Shown here one piece after another: positions 35,090 through 43,887 of a stretch of DNA of 64,000 nucleotides. The notes under the pieces were generated by a model that had not been told where the DNA came from, did no database searches, and worked only from the letters and a program-made list of their open reading frames with translations. The DNA lies in the NCBI RefSeq assembly GCF_004569505.1, contig NZ_SPPK01000002.1, forward strand, positions 310,001 through 374,000. Reading direction: 5' to 3'. Origin of the DNA: Dysgonomonas mossii (GTDB taxonomy: Bacteria > Bacteroidota > Bacteroidia > Bacteroidales > Dysgonomonadaceae). The position numbers and the translations under genes were made by a program. Each line of letters opens with the position of its first letter. The stretch's first letter is position 1.

Positions 35090-36895
35090 TTAGAACTTGA
35101 GGCTTACACCCGCCATGAAGTTAAAGCCTTGTAGCGGATATCCGTATTGTAACTCATACTTCTGGAAAAGCACGTTGTTCAATCGTCCGTTTACGGCTAT
35201 ATAGTCATTTATCTTATATTCGGCTCTGAAGTTCAGCTCGTTTATATCCTTCATGTTGGCAATTGTCCATGCAGTGGTACTTGCGTTTGAGGCAAGAGCC
35301 TTGCGTCCGCCTGCATATAGATAATTCACCGATAGGGTAAGGTTGTTGATTGGATTAACGTCAGCGTTAAACTCGGCAGTGAATGTAGGACGTCCCCAAG
35401 GTTTGGTATCAGGCAACGTCTCTGCGTCTATTACTTGCACATACGGTTCATGATATTTTACATTGTAGAAGTAAGCAGTCATACGAGCCGAAAGGTCGGT
35501 GTATGGGATCAGGTTGGTTTTCAGCAACCCGCCGATGTGTCCTGTAGAGATGTTAGCATATACAGGGCTTCCAACATTTCCCCATCCTTCTTCTTTATAA
35601 TAGTTGTATACATAGAGGTGGTCTCTTCTTACGTGCTTGTATCCGGCAAAGAGGTCAAACTCTAAACCACTGACAACACCCGAACGGAATCCGATCTTGG
35701 CATCGTAATATGTTTTTGAATATTCGATGCGGGTGCTAGGGTCTGCATAACGGTTTTCTTGCAAAATGTCGAGGAATGTATTGTTGTTCACGCCTCCGCC
35801 TACTTCGGCATAAAGCGTGTTTACTTCGTAGAAGCTCACGCTAGCTTTTACATTGGGTGAAATAGCAAAAGCCGTTTTCACGTCAAACAATGCACTCAGG
35901 TTTGCTCCTAAATCGGCATTCCAGTTTGCGCCCTGAAACTTGATGTATGGTGTACCCGTAATATTTGTATATCCATGATGCGCATTGGGTAGGTAATCGG
36001 TTTTGTTGCTGAACGATTGGTTCAATATCATTCCTTTTATCCCTACTTGCTGATCGGCTCCAAATTCTGTATACAGGTTTAGGTCGGCATTGATAATGCC
36101 CCCTTTTACTCCGTCGTCTGCTTTTTGGCGACCATACTTATTTGTGAAATAATTGTAGCTCACATTTCCGTCATACTTGATCGGGCCTTCGTTCTCTTCT
36201 CTCGATTTCAGTCCTGCTCCGATCTTAAACACATTTACGCCTTGCTTGCTATCTACATCGAATGGATATACAGCAGACGATGTGATCGGAATAAAGCTGT
36301 TTCCATAATAATTGTAAGATGTATTATAGAATGATGCTCCTACCGACAAGACAGAAGGGTCGAACGTGTGTTGATATTTCAGGTTGCCTCCTGCATGCAT
36401 ATACTTGGCTTTTACATCTTTGCGGGCATAGTCGCTACCGTTGATATAGTCTACTGTAGAGCCTGTTGCGCTATATGTACCAAAAAAGTCGAGGCGATCG
36501 TTGTCTCCGTTTACAAGTCTGTACCCGAGAGCTCCATCTATATTTCCACCTGTGCCTAAGCCCAATACCGCATAGCCACGTTTCTTGTCGAAGGCTACAT
36601 CTGTTTTGATGTCACCCGATGCCGAAGCTCCCAGTTTGTTGTTGTCTAATCTGATCTGAGGGGTATTGCTCTCGAACTTGATTTCTTTTGGTTTGATAGT
36701 AGGGGCGTAGATATCGGGTTGTGTATTTACTTTCGATGCTTCTTGCATTGTAGGTACATAGTCTCTTTCGAGCATCACCTGACGAGTAATGGTAGAGTCT
36801 TTTTGTGCCGAAACTGTCAGGCTTATTATTCCCAGTCCTATGACCAATAATGATTTATATGTTGTTTTCATACGTTTTAATTCTGATTTGTTCAT
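35090..36895 (-). CDS. Outer-membrane beta-barrel protein downstream of TPR protein
   Basis: 601 aa (593 if the second Met at residue 9 is used, giving a cleaner signal peptide, MKTTYKSLLVIG). After cleavage near VSAQ there is a stretch of about 60 residues (QVMLERDYVPTMQEASKVNT) resembling the N-terminal segment of TonB-receptor-like barrels, then a barrel of many amphipathic strands ending GVSLKF. No plug domain or TonB box is evident. The start lies 3 bp after the TPR gene stop, implying coupling; the pair may form an envelope assembly or binding complex. Confidence 0.82.
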   Translation of the reverse strand: MNKSELKRMKTTYKSLLVIGLGIISLTVSAQKDSTITRQVMLERDYVPTMQEASKVNTQPDIYAPTIKPKEIKFESNTPQIRLDNNKLGASASGDIKTDVAFDKKRGYAVLGLGTGGNIDGALGYRLVNGDNDRLDFFGTYSATGSTVDYINGSDYARKDVKAKYMHAGGNLKYQHTFDPSVLSVGASFYNTSYNYYGNSFIPITSSAVYPFDVDSKQGVNVFKIGAGLKSREENEGPIKYDGNVSYNYFTNKYGRQKADDGVKGGIINADLNLYTEFGADQQVGIKGMILNQSFSNKTDYLPNAHHGYTNITGTPYIKFQGANWNADLGANLSALFDVKTAFAISPNVKASVSFYEVNTLYAEVGGGVNNNTFLDILQENRYADPSTRIEYSKTYYDAKIGFRSGVVSGLEFDLFAGYKHVRRDHLYVYNYYKEEGWGNVGSPVYANISTGHIGGLLKTNLIPYTDLSARMTAYFYNVKYHEPYVQVIDAETLPDTKPWGRPTFTAEFNADVNPINNLTLSVNYLYAGGRKALASNASTTAWTIANMKDINELNFRAEYKINDYIAVNGRLNNVLFQKYELQYGYPLQGFNFMAGVSLKF

Positions 36896-36898
36896 AAG

Positions 36899-39895
36899 TT
36901 ATTTTAAAGCTGACAAGCGTTCGTCTATCATTGTTTTTATATCGGCTTCGCTGCCTTTATAATTTGCCTGAAGGCTTTCGAGATACTGACGTGCCGAGAA
37001 TTTATCACCTTTGGCAACATAAGCATCCGACAATACCACCACCGCACGTGCCATCCAATATTGGTATGGTGTACCTTCTTTCATAAAGGCAAGCACTTGT
37101 TTTTCTGCTTTGTCGTACGATTTCCACTTGTAATACATATCTGCCAGTAAGAACTGAGCTTCGGCTCCGAATGCGCTGCGAGTATCTTTGGCTACTGCCT
37201 GCAAGTCTGTGGCTGCTTCGTCGTTCTTCTTTAGGTTGATATACGATTTTCCTCTGTAGAATCTGGCTTCGTTGGCTACGGCAGGAGCTGCTTTTGCTCC
37301 TTGCAATATTTTGCTTGCGGCAGCTACTACCTCGTTATCTTTTTTCAGAAGATAAGCACAACGCAACATACCCAGTTGGGCAATGTCTTTGTTTTCGGTA
37401 TTGGATGCCACCATATTCAGGTGCTCGTAAGCGGCATAGGCAGCTTCATAGTTTTTGCGGTCGAACTCTATTCCCGATGCAAACACCAAGGCATTGGCAA
37501 TGTATTTCGGGTTGTTTGAGTTTATAACTTCGTTGAAGTGGGTGAGTGCTTTATCGAAATCTTTAGCTTCGAATGCCATATCGCCCAGATAGAAGTGTGT
37601 ATCGCTGGCAAATACCCCGTTAGGATATGCTTGCAGGTATTTGTTGAATGCTATTTTCGACTCATCTTTGCGACCTTTCATATATATGTTTTCGGCAGCC
37701 AGATAAGTGAGTGAGTCCTGACGGTTGGACGAAAGGATTGTGCCTTTACCCAACGAGTTGACATATGAAGCATAAGAGCTGATGTCGTTCATATCTTTGT
37801 AAACTGCTTCAAGGCTTTCTATGGCAGTACGTGCTTCTTCCGAATTCGGATAGTTGGCAATTACCTGCTTGTAGGCTTCTGCCGACTTGCGAGGGTTGTT
37901 GGTGTTGAAGTATAACTGTCCGAGTTGTACTCCGGCTTTTTGTGCCAGATTGGATTTTGGATGGTCTTTGAGCATTTTTTCAAGAACCGAGATTGCTTCC
38001 TGTTCTTTGTTTTGCATTACCAATGCACGGCTCTTTTCGTACAGTGCATCGTCTATGTATTGCGAATTCGGATATTTTGCCATCATACTGTTCAGTGCCG
38101 TTACTTTTCCCGAATAGTTGCGTTGCAATCCCAATACAAATGCTTTTTGGAATTCAGAATAATCGGCATTCTCAGGGTTTGAAGATACGGCTTGCGCATA
38201 GTATCTTTCTGCCTCAGAGAAGTTTCTGTTGTAGAGGTTTATATCCCCGACGCGGTTGAGGGCATCGGAATAGTTTGGCGATTGCTTGCTTCTTTCTGCC
38301 GAAATATATTTTTTGAAGTTATTCAAAGCAGAAGAATAAACTTTGTCCTGAAACTGTGCGTAAGCCAAGTTGTATAGAGCAAGCGGATAATTGTTTTGCG
38401 AAGGGGAAGCCTGACCAATGTAAGCCGTATAATCTCTGGCTGCAGAGCCATAGTCGGCACTGCGATAGGCTATGTCTCCCCTCCAGAAGTATGCTTCGCT
38501 GCGCACTTCGGCATTGTAGCTACCCATATTGATGGTTGCATTGAAATCGTTGGCGGCAAGGTCGTAACGCTTGTCGATGAAGTTTTGAACACCCGACTGG
38601 AATAATATAATTTGTTTAGCTTCCAATATCTGACGATCGGGCGACTTGATGCTGTTGATGGCAGCAAGGGCAGTGCTATAGTTTTTGGACGAAAGCAATG
38701 TGGAAGCCAGAGCTCCGCTTACTGCACTCGTATATTTCGAATTTGGATACTGAGCAAGGAAACGTTGCGATGCTGTGATAGCTTCGCCAAAAGCACCTCC
38801 TCCGTCTCTGTTGCGTATCATTACGTTGTTGTATAATGCACCTTCGCTGATAGAAGGGTCGAACTCGGAGCGTGCGGCAGCTTCAAAAGCCATAACGGCA
38901 TTCTGTGTGTCGTTTAGTTTCAGATAAGACTGTCCCAGAAGCATCTGTCCTGCTTGTCCCAGTTTGTCGGTTGTAGAAGCTACATCTTTAAGTGCTTCTA
39001 CGGCATTACCATACGCACCTGTTTGGTAGTATGCTTCTGCCAGTTGATACATATCTTCACGGAAAGGTGTAGATGTAGTGGCACGATATTGTTCATAGTT
39101 GCGGATGGCATTCTGTATGTTGCCAAGGCGGTAGTAGCTGCTGCCTAGCAGGCGATATACTTCTCCGATGTTTTTACTGCCCGGATACGACGAGATAAAG
39201 TCTTGTCCTTCGCTTATCGTCCCGTTCATATTACCTTGCAGGAACTCACTTTGTATGAGGAAAAATGTTGCATTTTCCTTGTATTCGGGTTTGCTTTTCA
39301 GCTTTCGGAATGTAGCGATAGCCTGATCGTATTCTCCTTCCTGAAAATTGGCATAAGCCAGATAGTAGGATGCCGGCTCTGCATATTTTTTACTATTGCG
39401 AGACAATAGTCCGAATAGGTTTTTAGCTTCTTTTCTGTCTCCCTTTTGGAGGCTGGCATACGCCATGCGGTAGCTGTAGACTTCTTGCTCGCTTACCGAT
39501 AGGTAATCGATATCCACTTGTGAAAACCAATGAAGGGCTTTGTTCCAATCTTTTTGTTGAAAATGAATTGATCCTGTAAAGAAACTGATCTGATTGCGGT
39601 GATAAGATTCGGGATAATCGTCAAGAAAATCTTTCAAAATTGTTCCGTCACCGGCTTTGCCCTGATAAAATAAGGAGCTGACAATCATATAGTCTGCTTC
39701 TTCCATCAGTTTTATATCTTTCGACTGGTTCTTAAATTCCTGTAGTGTATTGATACATCCTACATAGTTATTGTTTAAGAACATTTCTTTGCCTTGCGAA
39801 AATAGCCTTCCGGGCAGTTCTGTGTACACTGACTTCTGAGCGTGAGCCAAATGTAAGCCCGATGCAAGGGTGATAACTAATAGCAGTTTTCTCAT
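36899..39895 (-). CDS. Large periplasmic TPR-repeat protein
   Basis: 998 aa with a signal peptide ending near AHAQ (residue 20), then at least fifteen tetratricopeptide repeats throughout, many with the Sel1/BamD-like pattern (GEVYRLLGSSYYRLGNIQNA; ALYNLAYAQFQDKVYSSALN; DTHFYLGDMAFEAKDFDKAL). No other domain. Such proteins act as scaffolds in the periplasm or at the outer membrane. The start overlaps the Nudix gene by four bases (ATGA), and the barrel gene follows after 3 bp, so the three are one operon. Confidence 0.92.
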   Translation of the reverse strand: MRKLLLVITLASGLHLAHAQKSVYTELPGRLFSQGKEMFLNNNYVGCINTLQEFKNQSKDIKLMEEADYMIVSSLFYQGKAGDGTILKDFLDDYPESYHRNQISFFTGSIHFQQKDWNKALHWFSQVDIDYLSVSEQEVYSYRMAYASLQKGDRKEAKNLFGLLSRNSKKYAEPASYYLAYANFQEGEYDQAIATFRKLKSKPEYKENATFFLIQSEFLQGNMNGTISEGQDFISSYPGSKNIGEVYRLLGSSYYRLGNIQNAIRNYEQYRATTSTPFREDMYQLAEAYYQTGAYGNAVEALKDVASTTDKLGQAGQMLLGQSYLKLNDTQNAVMAFEAAARSEFDPSISEGALYNNVMIRNRDGGGAFGEAITASQRFLAQYPNSKYTSAVSGALASTLLSSKNYSTALAAINSIKSPDRQILEAKQIILFQSGVQNFIDKRYDLAANDFNATINMGSYNAEVRSEAYFWRGDIAYRSADYGSAARDYTAYIGQASPSQNNYPLALYNLAYAQFQDKVYSSALNNFKKYISAERSKQSPNYSDALNRVGDINLYNRNFSEAERYYAQAVSSNPENADYSEFQKAFVLGLQRNYSGKVTALNSMMAKYPNSQYIDDALYEKSRALVMQNKEQEAISVLEKMLKDHPKSNLAQKAGVQLGQLYFNTNNPRKSAEAYKQVIANYPNSEEARTAIESLEAVYKDMNDISSYASYVNSLGKGTILSSNRQDSLTYLAAENIYMKGRKDESKIAFNKYLQAYPNGVFASDTHFYLGDMAFEAKDFDKALTHFNEVINSNNPKYIANALVFASGIEFDRKNYEAAYAAYEHLNMVASNTENKDIAQLGMLRCAYLLKKDNEVVAAASKILQGAKAAPAVANEARFYRGKSYINLKKNDEAATDLQAVAKDTRSAFGAEAQFLLADMYYKWKSYDKAEKQVLAFMKEGTPYQYWMARAVVVLSDAYVAKGDKFSARQYLESLQANYKGSEADIKTMIDERLSALK

Positions 39896-40413
39896 ATTTT
39901 CATTATTTTGATTTCCTGTATTACTTCTTTTACCGAACGTAGCCCAAACAGGTCGGGGTTAAGCTCTGATATTTTTATAAATTGAAGGCTGGCGACATCG
40001 TCCTCAGCTTTTATGTTCTGCATATCGTCTACTTTGCACAGGTAAACCAGATCGAGGGTATGCACCTCAAACCCTGAATATACATATGTATTGGGGATAG
40101 AGAACATATATTTTGCTTGCGAAACATGGAGCCCTGTTTCTTCTTTCACCTCTCGTATAACAGCTTCCTCTCCTGTTTCGTTCATGTCTACAAATCCGCC
40201 GGGCAGGTCGAATGTTCCTTTTGCAGGGTCGTGAGCCCGTGTTGCAACCAGCAGCTCATCATTACTGTTGATAATAATGGCTATTGTGGAAGAACTGGGG
40301 TTGAAGTAATAAACGAAGCCACAAGTCTCACATCTTTTCGATTTGAAATTATTCTCCACAAAATGGCTCGAACCACATTTTGGGCAAAATTTGAATTGAT
40401 GTAGTGGATGCAT
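39892..40413 (-). CDS. Nudix hydrolase with N-terminal zinc ribbon
   Basis: 173 aa. Zinc ribbon CPKCGSSH then CETCGFVY (about 10-34) is followed by the Nudix box GGFVDMNETGEEAVIREV with KEETGL (about 92-115). It resembles NudC-like NADH/nucleoside-diphosphate hydrolases in having the ribbon but lacks the full NudC length. Cytosolic; substrate not determinable. First gene of the TPR operon. Confidence 0.9.
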   Translation of the reverse strand: MHPLHQFKFCPKCGSSHFVENNFKSKRCETCGFVYYFNPSSSTIAIIINSNDELLVATRAHDPAKGTFDLPGGFVDMNETGEEAVIREVKEETGLHVSQAKYMFSIPNTYVYSGFEVHTLDLVYLCKVDDMQNIKAEDDVASLQFIKISELNPDLFGLRSVKEVIQEIKIMKI

Positions 40414-40484
40414 GTTTTGAGTTTAAAGTTATGAGTTTAAGTTATATTGTAAACCGCCGATACAGACCATAAGCTCTTTACAGA

Positions 40485-41072
40485 TTATTGCCATTTGTAT
40501 CCTGCTTTTTTGTATTCTTCTGCTACCAGAACAAGTTCGTTGTACCAATCTTCTCCGAAACGACGGATAAGCGGTTCTTTCAGAAACTCGTAAACTTTCA
40601 ATCCTTCCTTCTTACCCAGTAATACAGCCGCTTTGCAGATCGACCACCGATGATAATTAACGGCGGTGAAGTCTTTATATTTTTGCAAGCGGATAGGGTA
40701 CAGATGGCAGGAGATGGGTTTGTAAAAGTTGGTACGCCCTTCGCGGTATGCTTTTTCGATAGCACATTTGCAGATGCCTTTTTCGTCGTAATAGGTAAAC
40801 ACACAGTCTTTTCCGTTTACGATAGAGGTTACCATGTCTCCATCGTGGTCGCGATATGCTACTCCTTGCTCTTTAATTACTGCTTGAGCAGCGGGCGACA
40901 GGTCGTCCCAGACCTCAGATAAGAGGTCTTCTATTATCTTTACTTCGTCTTCTTCGAGAGGTGCACCGGCATCGCCTTCTACGCAGCATTCGCCCATACA
41001 GGCTGAGAGGTCGCATAGAAAATTTTCTTCGATTATATCTGATGCGACTATTGCATCGCCAATTTGAAACAT
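40485..41072 (-). CDS. DUF3109 cysteine-rich protein
   Basis: 195 aa. Cysteines in LCDLSACMGECCVEG, DCVFTYYDEKGICKCAI and PISCHLYPI follow the DUF3109 pattern, probably binding metal or an Fe-S cluster, as in the YkgJ-type CxCC proteins. Function not established. A good promoter (ATTG-N20-TATATTTG) lies just upstream, back to back with the tRNA promoter. Confidence 0.9.
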   Translation of the reverse strand: MFQIGDAIVASDIIEENFLCDLSACMGECCVEGDAGAPLEEDEVKIIEDLLSEVWDDLSPAAQAVIKEQGVAYRDHDGDMVTSIVNGKDCVFTYYDEKGICKCAIEKAYREGRTNFYKPISCHLYPIRLQKYKDFTAVNYHRWSICKAAVLLGKKEGLKVYEFLKEPLIRRFGEDWYNELVLVAEEYKKAGYKWQ

Positions 41073-41105
41073 TTATTTATTGTTATGTTTTTAAAAAATA
41101 TTTAG

Positions 41106-41137
41106 CAAATATAGATGTTTTTATAGCAGCACACAAT
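41106..41137 (-). promoter_or_regulatory. Promoter of DUF3109 gene
   Basis: On the minus strand ATTG (41134-41137) lies 20 bp upstream of TATATTTG (41106-41113). It is about 34 bp from the start codon. Confidence 0.65.
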
Positions 41138-41205
41138 TGGCTAAAGTCCTATTTCCTGAAAAAACAGGGTTTCTTTAACACTATTTGATTAAATCGCAGA
41201 ATGTA

Positions 41206-41237
41206 TTTGCCTAATGTCGGAAATTCTCTTATTTTTG
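41206..41237 (+). promoter_or_regulatory. Promoter of tRNA-Arg
   Basis: TTTG (41206-41209) lies 20 bp before TATTTTTG (41230-41237), a textbook Bacteroidetes promoter. The tRNA begins 40 bp downstream. Confidence 0.8.
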
Positions 41238-41277
41238 CAGTGATTTTATCGGAAACAATAGTGACGATAAGATGTAT

Positions 41278-41349
41278 GGCGCAGTAGTTCAATGGATAGA
41301 ATAGAAGTTTCCTAAACTTTAGATTCGGGTTCGATTCCCGGCTGTGCTA
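41278..41349 (+). tRNA. tRNA-Arg (anticodon CCT)
   Basis: Acceptor GGCGCAG (41278-41284) pairs with CTGTGCT (41342-41348, with G-T pairs). The D arm GTTC/GAAT, anticodon stem GAAGT/ACTTT with loop TTCCTAA (anticodon CCT), and T arm TCGGG-TTCGATT-CCCGG are all seen. Discriminator A at 41349; the CCA end is not encoded. It reads AGG codons. The neighbours on its 3' side are orphan membrane proteins, but no integrase or repeated tRNA end is visible. Confidence 0.95.
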
Positions 41350-41430
41350 CAGGAGAAGTCGCTGGTGAAGCGGCTTTTGTTGTTTTTAGTAATCTGTTAT
41401 GATTTTGTCCGATTATAAGGAATAATAAAT

Positions 41431-41838
41431 TCAGAATAACAATTTTAAAATATATCTTAAGGCAAACGGAAAAAGCATAGTGGCAGGCATTATCAAAAAA
41501 ATAATCCACATTTTTAATTTTCCGTTTAATCTGGATTTAGAGTACTTAGAAATAATTTCATCTAAACTTTTTCTGTATTTTAAGTAATTACAGCTAAATA
41601 ATAATGAGGATAATAATACAATTAGAAACTTAGATAAGGTTTCTCCTACTGCTAATATTACTGGAGTCAGGAAGTTGACCGATAAAATAATATTTGTAAT
41701 GAAACTTATCGACAAGATAATGCTGGATATGATTAATATTTGGATAAAGGAAATGGCAGCAGTAGCAGAGAATGCGGATGTATCTCCTTCTTTCCTTTTG
41801 TAAATATCATAAAATCTATAAAAAAGATAATCGAACAT
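41431..41838 (-). CDS. Orphan small membrane protein, paralogue A
   Basis: 135 aa with about four hydrophobic helices. The N-terminus FDYLFYRFYDIYKRKEGDT closely matches that of the protein at 41893 (LDYIFFRFYDYFKRKKD), and both share a later NY-x-(K/Y)-RK motif and a W-I-x-F helix. I have seen this kind of protein only as orphan genes in Bacteroidetes, sometimes near toxin-type loci; there is no known function. AT-rich relative to neighbours. Confidence 0.72.
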   Translation of the reverse strand: MFDYLFYRFYDIYKRKEGDTSAFSATAAISFIQILIISSIILSISFITNIILSVNFLTPVILAVGETLSKFLIVLLSSLLFSCNYLKYRKSLDEIISKYSKSRLNGKLKMWIIFLIMPATMLFPFALRYILKLLF

Positions 41839-41892
41839 ATATAATTGTTTTATTTCTTGTTAAAGGGAATCTTTTAAGATCATTCAATAAGT

Positions 41893-42327
41893 CTAAAATA
41901 TACTATCTAATAAAGGAGATCTTAGGGTTCCTTTAATCAGCCCATATTCAATAATAGAGATAAACAGAATAAATATAGGAAAACTAAACATTATCCAGAT
42001 TGGTAGCTTATATTTATCTTTTAAATATTTTTTCTTTAATCCTAAATAATAATCTTTTTTTCTTTTAGGTGAGAAGTAAATATAATTGAGAAAAAAAATG
42101 ACAATGGTAAGAATTGTAACGATTAAAATCTTATTACTTCTGTTCTCCTGTAAAATATTTTTTATAAAATTTAATTCTACAAACAGACTAATAAAATAAT
42201 ACGTGAACAAAAAAAGAGATAGCTCTATTATATATACAATCATAAGCGTATTTGTCATCGCATAATAATCTTTTTTTCTCTTGAAATAATCATAAAATCG
42301 AAAAAATATATAATCGAGTAAGCTCAT
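41893..42327 (-). CDS. Orphan small membrane protein, paralogue B
   Basis: 144 aa, very AT-rich, with about four hydrophobic segments and a Lys/Arg-rich cytosolic loop (SPKRKKDYYLGLKKKYLKDK). It shares the amino-terminal FRFYDYFKRKKD block and the NYIYF / LPIWIMF positions with paralogue A, 54 bp away on the same strand. The two look like an old tandem duplication. Function unknown; immunity-type or stress roles are only guesses. Confidence 0.72.
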   Translation of the reverse strand: MSLLDYIFFRFYDYFKRKKDYYAMTNTLMIVYIIELSLFLFTYYFISLFVELNFIKNILQENRSNKILIVTILTIVIFFLNYIYFSPKRKKDYYLGLKKKYLKDKYKLPIWIMFSFPIFILFISIIEYGLIKGTLRSPLLDSIF

Positions 42328-42508
42328 ACGTAATAATGTTTGTTTTATTAATCAAATAGATATGCTTTTTAGAGAGTGTTGTATTATATTTTGGTTAACA
42401 GAATATTCTCTGTGAAATTAGAAGAAAATTTCATAATATTGATTCTGTATACAATGAATTTTTTCTAAATATTTGATGAGGGGAACAATATTATTTAGTC
42501 CAGATTGC

Positions 42509-43021
42509 TCAAATAGCTTTATGTCCAATAATATATGCTAGTATTGTAAATGTGAGAAGTGAGATAAGAATAAATAAACCAATAAAAGTAAAAACAATAT
42601 TATAACTTGCTCCTCCTATTCTTCTCAAATAGTCTATCCGGTCATTTAAATTGGGGTAGTTTGCTTGTGCTTTTTGCATTTCTCTAATCGACTTCTTTAC
42701 ATATAAGTAGTTTCCTGTCAATCCAAGAATTAGGGACAATGTAAATATGCTTAATGATATGCCTATAAATATAGCAAGAGATATTCCTATCAATAAAGAA
42801 ATAGCAAATTCTAAATACATTTTACGGTAAGCTAGCCACAGTATACTAAAAACGAAAGCATAAAGATTAAATATCAACTTTTTTCCATTCTTTATTTTCT
42901 CTAAACAGTTTAGATAATAGAAGGAATTATTTCCATAAAAAATAGAATATAGCACCTCCTCTTCAAATTGCTCACCTGTAATTTGAGTTTGCTTGTCTTT
43001 CATCATATTTTTTGAAGCCAC
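42509..43021 (-). CDS. DUF2628-family membrane protein
   Basis: 170 aa. A hydrophilic N-terminus of about 50 residues (starts at M1, M6 or M7 possible) precedes FNLYAFVFSILWLAYRKMYLEF, the hallmark of the DUF2628 family, and two or three further membrane helices. Inner membrane by inference. Function not established. It is separated from the orphan pair by 181 bp of AT-rich sequence. Confidence 0.75.
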   Translation of the reverse strand: MASKNMMKDKQTQITGEQFEEEVLYSIFYGNNSFYYLNCLEKIKNGKKLIFNLYAFVFSILWLAYRKMYLEFAISLLIGISLAIFIGISLSIFTLSLILGLTGNYLYVKKSIREMQKAQANYPNLNDRIDYLRRIGGASYNIVFTFIGLFILISLLTFTILAYIIGHKAI

Positions 43022-43084
43022 AACTTAATATTGTACCTATAAAACAATAGGTACAATATCTTACTACAGTAAGTTTTTAAAAAA

Positions 43085-43252
43085 CTACCCTCTATCATTA
43101 GAGTTCTCATCCGGATTAATTCTGTTTGTGGCAGCCTTTACCGATTTTTCGGAGCTAGGTACAGGATTTTTGATGTTTTTTACTTTTCGGGCATGTTCGT
43201 ATCCCTCAAATTTATGTTCTTTGGATTGTGTCTTTGATATATCTTCTTTCAT
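43085..43252 (-). CDS. Tiny hydrophilic protein (55 aa)
   Basis: A short gene of 55 codons from ATG at 43252 to a TAG at 43085. The product is highly charged and has no hydrophobic segment: MKEDISKTQSKEHKFEGYEH is the first part, and the last is rich in Asn and Asp. Composition is similar to the 60-aa protein at 43635. It lies 93 bp downstream of the first small-RNA cassette on the same strand. Coding status is plausible but rests on composition and an intact frame. Confidence 0.45.
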   Translation of the reverse strand: MKEDISKTQSKEHKFEGYEHARKVKNIKNPVPSSEKSVKAATNRINPDENSNDRG

Positions 43253-43344
43253 GGTTCAATAAATTTAATGTTCGACATACATAGACTAAACAAAACGAAT
43301 CGGAATAATGTTCTCGGTTCGTTTATTATCTATCTGTATAAAAA

Positions 43345-43413
43345 CAAAAAGGCTGTCATCACGACAACCAATCTTCAATTTTATAACCTAAAGTCTAATA
43401 CCATGAAAAATAC
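43345..43413 (-). ncRNA. Candidate small RNA, cassette copy 1
   Basis: Predicted from an upstream -7 box and a downstream terminator hairpin GGTTGTC-GTGAT-GACAGCC (43351-43369) plus T run. The transcript would be about 70 nt. It is repeated at 43815-43883, and the sequences CATGGTATTAGA and GATTGGTTGTCG are conserved. Reading frames inside it differ between copies, so it is likely non-coding. Confidence 0.6.
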
Positions 43414-43417
43414 ATTA

Positions 43418-43464
43418 CAAAGATAAATCGTCTTCGATATAATAGCAATACCATATTTATGGTA
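43418..43464 (-). promoter_or_regulatory. Promoter and palindromic operator of small RNA copy 1
   Basis: On the minus strand, TACCATA-AA-TATGGTA (43449-43464) is a perfect 16-bp palindrome whose right arm runs into ATTG (43446-43449); 20 bp later comes TATCTTTG (43418-43425). The 20-bp spacer is not conserved in copy 2 but its length is. Confidence 0.72.
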
Positions 43465-43634
43465 AATTGTTAAGTTATTGATAAGAAGTAATCTGGCTTT
43501 TCTGCGATAATTGATCAAAAAAGGCGGCTAAAGGTGTTAAGATTCTTATTTTCACGCACTATCAAGAAACAATTTGATGTTAAGGGCTGTTCTAAGATAA
43601 TACAGTTTTAATTGCTAATCTAATAAATACTACC

Positions 43635-43817
43635 ATGCTTAACGATGACGATAAATTGAAAAATAAGTCTATGCTCGATAGCAGGCTGGGAGCCCCTATG
43701 AAAAAAGTAGAAGGATTGAGTAGTGACATGAAAAAGGCTGAATCGGAACATCTTCATGCGTTCCGCGGAGATATTACCATAAAAGATAGTAAAGAAGACG
43801 ATCAAAAAAGGAAATAA
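43635..43817 (+). CDS. Small hydrophilic protein (60 aa)
   Basis: MLNDDDKLKNKSMLDSRLGA is the first third; the rest is Lys/Asp/Glu-rich (AESEHLHAFRGD, then DSKEDDQKRK) with no hydrophobic region. Similar small hydrophilic proteins are often stress-induced, but I do not recognise a family. It lies between the two cassettes in the opposite orientation and its stop codon directly abuts the terminator of copy 2. Confidence 0.5.
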   Translation: MLNDDDKLKNKSMLDSRLGAPMKKVEGLSSDMKKAESEHLHAFRGDITIKDSKEDDQKRK

Positions 43818-43883
43818 AAAAGGCTGTCATCTCGACAACCAATCTCAACTTTTTAACCATAAATCTAATACCATGAAAAACAC
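43815..43883 (-). ncRNA. Candidate small RNA, cassette copy 2
   Basis: Second copy, offset by 470 bp. Terminator hairpin GGTTGTC-GAGAT-GACAGCC (43822-43840) with a T run on the minus strand. Length about 70 nt. Identity to copy 1 is high in the transcript, the -7 box and the operator, lower in the spacer. Confidence 0.6.
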
Positions 43884-43887
43884 AGTA

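Noticed and set aside
41278..43021. Integrative element at tRNA-Arg
   Set aside because: I found no integrase and no second copy of the tRNA 3' end in the window; only base composition hints at transfer.
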